From Epiperipatus broadwayi (taxonomy: Eukaryota > Onychophora > Udeonychophora > Euonychophora > Peripatidae), in assembly GCA_028023455.1 (NCBI GenBank), contig JAQFVV010006203.1, positions 11,320,876 to 11,384,875 on the forward strand: a DNA stretch of 64,000 bases, written 5' to 3'. How positions within the stretch are numbered: the stretch's first letter is position 1; the number at the start of each line of letters is the position of its first letter. The notes beneath the pieces were generated by a model that did not search any database, was not told the origin of the DNA, and was given only the letters and a program-made list of their open reading frames with translations. The position numbers and the translations under genes were made by a program. This document shows, piece by piece, positions 58,292 through 64,000 of this stretch.

Positions 58292-61200
58292 CTGCAGAAA
58301 AAAGTTTGCTATTAACTGAAAGGAGACCCTTTGATTCCTTTTGGAGGCCTTAAAGGAACCGAGCAGGGCAAATTCCTAATGTCCACTCCATACGTTCTTG
58401 TCATTGCAGCTGTTATTACTATGTGATTATTCATATAGTATACGAACATGGATGGGCTGCTCACCAACACGCATCAGCCAGCATGGTGAGTTTATTGGCT
58501 TTTTACCTCTGAGTTTAAGATCAAGAAACACCATGGTCTTTCTTCTCAGTGCCTGATAAGGCAGAATGAATGTTTGTGTAAATGATAAATATTTTTACAA
58601 TACATATATACAATTATGACAGACAAAAATAAAGCATGGCCCTTATTCCCAGGAGGCTGTAAAGTCATCAACCAAGGCAGTGGTTAATGGCCGAAGGCAG
58701 AGGGTGCTAAGAATCCCCTGATTGTGGACCCAGGCTGCCATTTGATGACGACTTTTTATTTAGGTACTTACAAATGCAGATCACTTTCAAGTGAAGGAAG
58801 ATTGCAAGAATTAGAAGAAGAATTGTCTTATATTAAATGGGACATTATTGGACTTTGTGAAGTTAGAAGAAAAGGTGAAGAAACAATTGATTTAAAAAGT
58901 GGACATATACTCTATTATAAAGGCACACATATTGGAAATACAAGTGGAGTAGGATTCATTATAAATAAAAAGTGGAAGAACAATATTGTGAAGATTGATG
59001 GTGTATTGGACAGAGTTGCAAGATTAGTTATACAACTTAATAGCAGATACCAAATGCAGATAATTCAGGTTTATGCCCCAACAAGTTCTCATAATGATGA
59101 AGTAGTAGAAGATTTTTATATGGATGTACAAAAGGCTTTTGATCAGAGTAAACAACATTTTAAAATTGTTATGGGGAGACTTTAATGCTAGAATTGGTAG
59201 ACAAATGAAAGATGAAATTGCTGTAGGTAATTTTGGTTATGGTAATAGAAATGAGAGAGGACATAGACTTGTGGAGTTTGCAGAAAAAGAAAAACTTTAT
59301 ATTATGAATTCATTTTTTGAGAAAAATGTTAAAAGGAAATGGACATGGAAGCATCCAAATGAAGGTACAGCAGAATTGGATTATATTTTGACTAACAGGA
59401 AATACATATTTCAAGATTGTAATGTTCTTAATAAATTTAACACAGGAAGTGATCATCGATTAGTAAGGTGTAAGTTACGTGTTAATGTAAAACTAGAGAG
59501 ACAAAAATTATTAAGAAAAACAATATTTACAGTTGATATTCCTAATCTTCAGAAACATTCTAATGAATTTAAATTAGAACTTACAAATAGGTTTCAAGTG
59601 TTAGGAGATTTTGAACATGATTCAGATTTGAATGAAATTAATATGAAAGTAACTGATACACTTTTAAAAACTGCAACAAAGATAGCTGGTAGAAAAAAGC
59701 AGCAATTGACTAATAAAATTTCTACTGAGACTAGAGAATTTATGAAGAAAAGAAGGAATATGAAGATATACAAAAATGATGTATTAAAAAGAATTGAATA
59801 TCTCGAATTTTGTAAAATGGTACGGAAAAGAGTTGAAAATGATATAAGAAAGTATAACTATGAAATAGCAAGGAAATCTGTAGAAGAAAATAAAAGTCTC
59901 AAGAATGTTAAACAACATTTTGGTATTGGTAGGAAATTTATATCTGCAATAAGAAAAAAAGATGGAATTATTACTAAAAAGAGAGATGACATCATGAAGT
60001 TGGTAGAAGATTTTTATCAAGAATTATATAGTAATAAAGAACAAGTACCTCCTATATCTATTACATCTTCCAAATTGCCCAGAATTTTAAATGAAGAAGT
60101 GAGACATGCAATTAAATGTATGAAGAAAGGAAAGGCTCCAGAAAATGATGGAATTATAATTGATATATTAAAAGAAGCAGGTGAAGAAATAGAAACAATT
60201 TTAGCAAAGTTATATACCAAATGTCTAAATGATAAAGACGTACCGGAAGATTGGAAGAATGCAGTAATAATATTAATATTTAAAAAAGGTGATAAAGAAG
60301 ATATTAGAAATTACAGACCTATCAGCCTTTTATCAGTTTTATATAAAATTTTTACCATGATAATTACAACTCGTCTACAGAGAACTTTGGATTTCCACCA
60401 ACCAAGAGAACAAGATGGATTTAAAATTGGTTTTAGTACAATAGATCATATCCAAGTATTGAGAGAAGTCATAGAAAGGACAAATGAATATGAGTTGTCA
60501 TTATGTTTTGGATTTGTAGATTATGAAAAGGCATTCGATTCTATACACATTTCTTCAGTGATTAAAGCATTGGATCATCAAGGTATAGATCCAGGATATT
60601 GTCATATTTTAAAGAATATTTATAAAAATGCAGCAGCAACAATTAGATTACGTAATGATACTGGAAAAATCAACATTGAGAAAGGTGTAAGACAAGGTGA
60701 CTCCATATCTCCAAAACTTTTTACAGCAGTGCTGCAAGAAGTATTTTGTGGATTAAAATGGGAAACTAAAGAAATGAAAGTAAATGGGGAGTATTTAAGT
60801 CATTTAGATTTTGCAGATGATGTAGTTGTTTTTGCAAATAATGCTTCAGAGCTGCAGGAAATGTTGCAGGAGTTAGCAGATGAAAGTAGAAAAGTAGAAC
60901 TAAAGATAAATGTTAAAAAGACTAAAGTAATGTTTAATCAATTTGCTCAAAATATGAAAATAAAGATTGATTATGAAGAATTAGAAAAAGTTAACAGTTA
61001 CAAATATCTTGGTCAGATTATTAATACAGATGGAAACATAATGGAGGAAATTAATCATAGAATTAAACTTGGTTGGAGTGCTTTTGGCAGAAATAACTTG
61101 ATACTAAAAGGAAATATGCCTATGTGTTTGAAAAGAATGGTTTTTAACAAATGTGTTTTATCAGTTCTTACTTATGGATCTGAGACTTGGACACTTAATA

Positions 61201-61591
61201 GAAGAGCAATACAGAGACTTCAGACCACTCAAAGGAGTATGGAGAGATGTATGTTGGGAGTAATAAGAAGAGATCGAAAACGCAATGTATGGGTAAGACA
61301 ACAAACAGGTGTTACTGACCTTATTGAAAAAATTAAAAGATTGAAATGGAGTTGGGCTGGACATATTGCTAGAAGAAATGATAATAGATGGACAATTGAA
61401 ATTTTAAACTGGATTCCAAGAGATTGTAAAAGACCCAGAAAGAGACCACATGTGAGATGGATGGATGATATAAGAAAATGTGCAGGGGTGTTGTGGAAAA
61501 GAGAAGCTAAAGATCGGAGAAGATGGATTAAACTTGGAGATACCTTCATCCTGCAGTGGATTGATAATGGTTGATGATGATGATGATGATG
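58292..61591 (+). mobile_element. Near full-length RTE-type non-LTR retrotransposon
   Basis: About 3.3 kb, the usual size of RTE elements. A GC-richer 5' leader (58292-58744), an endonuclease/reverse transcriptase frame, and a very short 3' end of TGATGATGATGATGATGATG directly after the stop, as RTE elements often end in short tandem repeats. ACATTGG occurs at 58285-58291 and 61592-61598, a possible 7-bp target duplication. Lies downstream of the kinesin gene in the same orientation. Confidence 0.8.
58745..61574 (+). pseudogene. RTE endonuclease-reverse transcriptase, split by one frameshift
   Basis: Target-primed reverse transcription enzyme. The first ATG of the frame is 58745 (MTTFYLGTYKCRSL). 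APE-type endonuclease: WDIIGLCEVRR, QVYAPTS, then a break at the G run 59173-59176, where one extra base shifts the frame in the middle of the conserved GDFNARIG. The second frame (59124-61574, 816 aa) carries DFNARIG, DYIL, SDHRLVRCKL, then the polymerase: NYRPISLLSVLYK (about residue 395 of that frame), DYEKAFD (about 467), GVRQGDSISPKLF (about 520), FADD (about 563), and a C-terminal WAGHIARRNDNRW...KRPxVRWMDDI region. Apart from the one shift, catalytic residues are present. The same family is decayed at 28860-30640. Confidence 0.9.
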
Positions 61592-61969
61592 ACATTGGGT
61601 TTACATGATCTGTATTTTAAATCACATGGCAATATGATGTGAAAATGGAACAGTTTATTTTACTATTAATATCCATGTCATATATATATATATATTGTGA
61701 TGGTGGTATTTGTAAAGTAATAATAATAAATATAACTTCAAAATTTTTTATTGACTTATTATAAAAATAATATCTTAAATTTACCATATTAAACAAAATT
61801 TTAAAAAAAATCCAAGATGTCTCCTCATATTTTTAAAGCATTTGAAATTCTTGTAGCAATTTAGGTTAAGTTGTAAAAACATACACACATATTAAAAAAA
61901 ACAAAAAGGGCAATACATTAATAAAATGCATAGTATTGTATATATGTAGATAAATTAGTTAAAAATAGA

Positions 61970-62100
61970 ATCACTAAACGTCATATGATCACCATTTCTT
62001 ATGCTTGCACATAACTGTTATTAACACAGGCAAAACTCTCCATACAGTAATGCCACTCAGTGCCTTCTGACATCCATTGATTGCTCTGGCTGGCAAAGCA
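61970..62100. mobile_element. Short family 1 deletion derivative
   Basis: Terminal block ACTAAACGTCATATGATCACC, CAAAACTCTCCATACAG and then CATCCATTGATTGCTCTGGC in the layout of 24867-25000; the hammerhead centre is missing. Confidence 0.7.
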
Positions 62101-62439
62101 ATTTTTATATTAGTGTTTACATAATGGTAAACCTAAATAGTGCCAAACGTTTAATGTAATAATTAAATGTATCGATGTGTATATGAATGTTTCTGTTCTT
62201 TGATGTATTTAAATATAAAAGAATACCATTTAAAAATATTTAGATAGTTATTTTAAATCTGAAATATAGTTTTAAAATTAATTGAATTACTCTGTAAACA
62301 ATTAATTAAGAAATGACTAAAACTTGCAAATTTCATTTCTTAGAAAATTATTATCCCTTTGCATCTTTAACAATGAATAGACAGCAATGGGATTGTGATT
62401 TTCTTAAAGTTTACCATGTTAATGGATTGATTCAAAAGA

Positions 62440-63020
62440 TACAGGCAAAACTCTCCATAACAGTAGTGCTACTCAGTGCAAGCTAGAGTCATCAATGGAT
62501 GCAAGAAGGTTTGTGCATAAAATCCCTATTTAGCGCCTACTCATCCAATATCCTCAGACTATTTTCCAGCTTATGACTTTTATCAATGAGGAGCCTTGGA
62601 TCTGAGAGCACTGCATCTAGATTTTAGGATTTTATGCAACCCTCCAGTAGCCACCTTTTATCTCTACTTAACTACAAAACTATGAGTCTAAAATTGAAAA
62701 CATAATGTTCAATCCAAGCTCATTAGCTTATATAGTCATATAGATCTGAACTCAGTTCAATACTCATACATTTTGGGGTCTTTGGCTCTTTAATAATCAT
62801 AGCCACCACTATCCTATTAGGCATGATTGTTATTAATCCATTAAACATCACATGATCATCATTTTATATACTTGCTCAAGCTATTAAAACAAAACTTTCC
62901 ATAACAGTAGTGCCACTCAGTGCAAATCTCTGGCTTGCATTAATGTTATGGAGAGTTTTGCCTGTTCTAACAGCTTTAGCAAGCATATGAAATGGTGATC
63001 ATGTGATGTCTAGTGGATTT
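62440..63020. mobile_element. Family 1 element, left arm and short right end
   Basis: Starts near ACAGGCAAAACTCTCCATAA (62442) and ends with GGTGATCATGTGATGTCTAG (62994). A second internal terminal block (TTAAACATCACATGATCATC at 62840) shows a compound or nested structure like that at 56225-57275. Confidence 0.72.
62543..62601 (-). ncRNA. Hammerhead-like motif, minus strand
   Basis: On minus: stem I perfect, TCCTCA with TGAGGA and ATCCAA with TTGGAT. Core TTGATAA, GAAA, stem III ATAGT with one mismatch, C17. Two core changes. Confidence 0.52.
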
Positions 63021-63414
63021 ATTGTTCTACCAGGAATTAGTCTTCTCACTTCTCTGTGATTTTACAATTAAAGTGCCTAATATTTTCAATCATTGTTTTT
63101 TCTTAAAAATAAATTCTAAATGATTTCACCAGGATAAAAATTGGAACTCTTAAAGACTTTAAATTAACTTTAAATTATAAAGGTTATTTGTTTTTACTAT
63201 TATATGTAGACTATATAATATAGTTTCTTTAAAGTTTTTACATGAGGAAAGCTATGTAATATAGTTTAAATTCTATACATTATTATTATTTTAATATTGA
63301 TAACTTAGTATGTGTGTAATTTATTTTGGAGAGAGATTGTTAATTAATGTGGTAGTTTTCTATTCTATCATGTCAGCTACTTGATGGCATTGATGCTAAG
63401 CAAAAACATATATA

Positions 63415-63790
63415 TTGTACCGGGTTCGATCCGATGTGGGGATCTTACTTATCCTGCAAGCTTGGTTTAGCTGGGTTTCAACCTTATTTCTAATAAATTT
63501 ATAATCTTATTTAATTATAAATATTACGTGAATGAACCGGCATGTTCGAGCAAAGTGGAAAATATTATTGATAGCAGAGCTGTCAACAATACCCACGATC
63601 AGATTGAGCTATGCAACACATAACACGATCACATTTCCAGATGGTGGCCCACCTCGGCTGCTAGATTCAAACCCCCTCTATCCAAACACTATTTGTTTCG
63701 GAGTAAGCCCCAGGCACCAGCTAGTCTAAGACTAACATGTTTGGACAGTAGGCCCATAATCCAGCAGTCGAAAAATCCCTTAACTAGCTC
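63415..63790. other. Unidentified GC-richer block (possible old mobile element)
   Basis: Starts with ACCGGGTTCGATCCGATGTG (63419) and carries clustered GC-rich stretches (GATGGTGGCCCACCTCGGCT at 63641). A frame of 65 codons at 63532-63729 has no recognisable motif. The GGTTCGATCC is B-box-like. I cannot assign a class. Confidence 0.3.
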
Positions 63791-64000
63791 AGTCTATTTT
63801 TAATTCAATAACAAAATATTGTTTCACTTAAATAATGGCAAAAGAATTGACTGACAAATAAAGTTTTAGTTTAAAGACAATTTATTTTAATTAACATTTA
63901 TTAAACTAATTTTGAATATTTTGTAAATCTTATTTAACTAATAACACACGCACATTTTAAATTCACACACTATCAAATCTTATGAGAAAGCATTAAATAA

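Larger units (their letters stand above)
61592..64000 (+). other. Downstream region with family 1 copies and an unidentified block
   Basis: No gene supported. Contains family 1 remnants at 61970-62100 and 62440-63020 and the GC-richer block at 63415-63790. The rest is AT-rich. Confidence 0.5.

Noticed and set aside
63532-63729. 65-codon frame in the GC-richer block
   Set aside because: No recognisable domain, no matching splice signals and no repeat family support.
1-64000. CRISPR array, operon or bacterial gene content
   Set aside because: Spliced kinesin exons, SINEs, LINEs and the base composition show eukaryotic nuclear DNA; the tandem repeats lack unique spacers.

Overview
The window is AT-rich animal nuclear DNA. 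It holds the 3' part of one multi-exon gene on the + strand, buried in transposable elements. The gene is a kinesin of the KIF12 type. Nine coding exons (2086-2204, 9913-10017, 14308-14388, 19966-20002, 25210-25342, 37353-37460, 37550-37802, 55731-55834, 57310-57370) join with matching intron phases. They encode the last 333 or so residues: the end of the motor domain, the neck, a coiled coil and a low-complexity tail, with the stop at 57368-57370. The P-loop half of the motor lies before base 1. Long repeat-filled introns, many small foldback elements, tRNA-derived SINEs, RTE, Penelope-like and Merlin elements suggest a lophotrochozoan, probably a mollusc and perhaps a cephalopod. That placement is inference.

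Layout. 1-2085: end of an intron, no gene seen. 2205-9912: two decayed non-LTR reverse transcriptase 3' fragments, then a small non-autonomous LTR element (6627-8638) with a 5-bp target duplication and 15-bp minisatellites inside both LTRs. 10018-14307: a foldback element with a 16-bp target duplication and one member of a larger foldback family. 14389-19965: a tRNA-derived SINE and a GC/CpG-richer relic that may be an LTR. 20003-25209: a large foldback element and a nested pair of elements reaching to about 20 bp from exon 5. 25343-37352: foldbacks, an antisense decayed RTE copy, a tRNA-Gly-like SINE, a further RT relic and a long palindromic element. 37803-55730: a tRNA-Gly mini-retrocopy, a Penelope-like GIY-YIG fragment inside a duplicated block bounded by a perfect 86-bp direct repeat, another foldback, and an almost intact antisense Merlin transposon. 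55835-57309: a compound foldback. Beyond the gene: a near full-length RTE retrotransposon (about 58292-61591, one frameshift), more foldback copies and an unidentified GC-richer block near the right edge.

The most interesting signal is shared by several foldback families that are otherwise different in sequence. Their arms carry hammerhead-ribozyme-like cores: CTGANGA, a hairpin, GAAA, a short self-complementary stem III and an H17 base, with flanks that pair as stem I. Where two arms survive, the ribozymes point outward in opposite directions. Several elements have 12-16 bp target duplications, which points to retrotransposition. A Penelope-like element, a class known to carry hammerheads, is also present and has a degenerate hammerhead-like motif after its GIY-YIG frame. 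I propose these are non-autonomous, hammerhead-bearing retroelements related to retrozymes or Penelope elements. Everything was read by eye; no folding program or database search was run.
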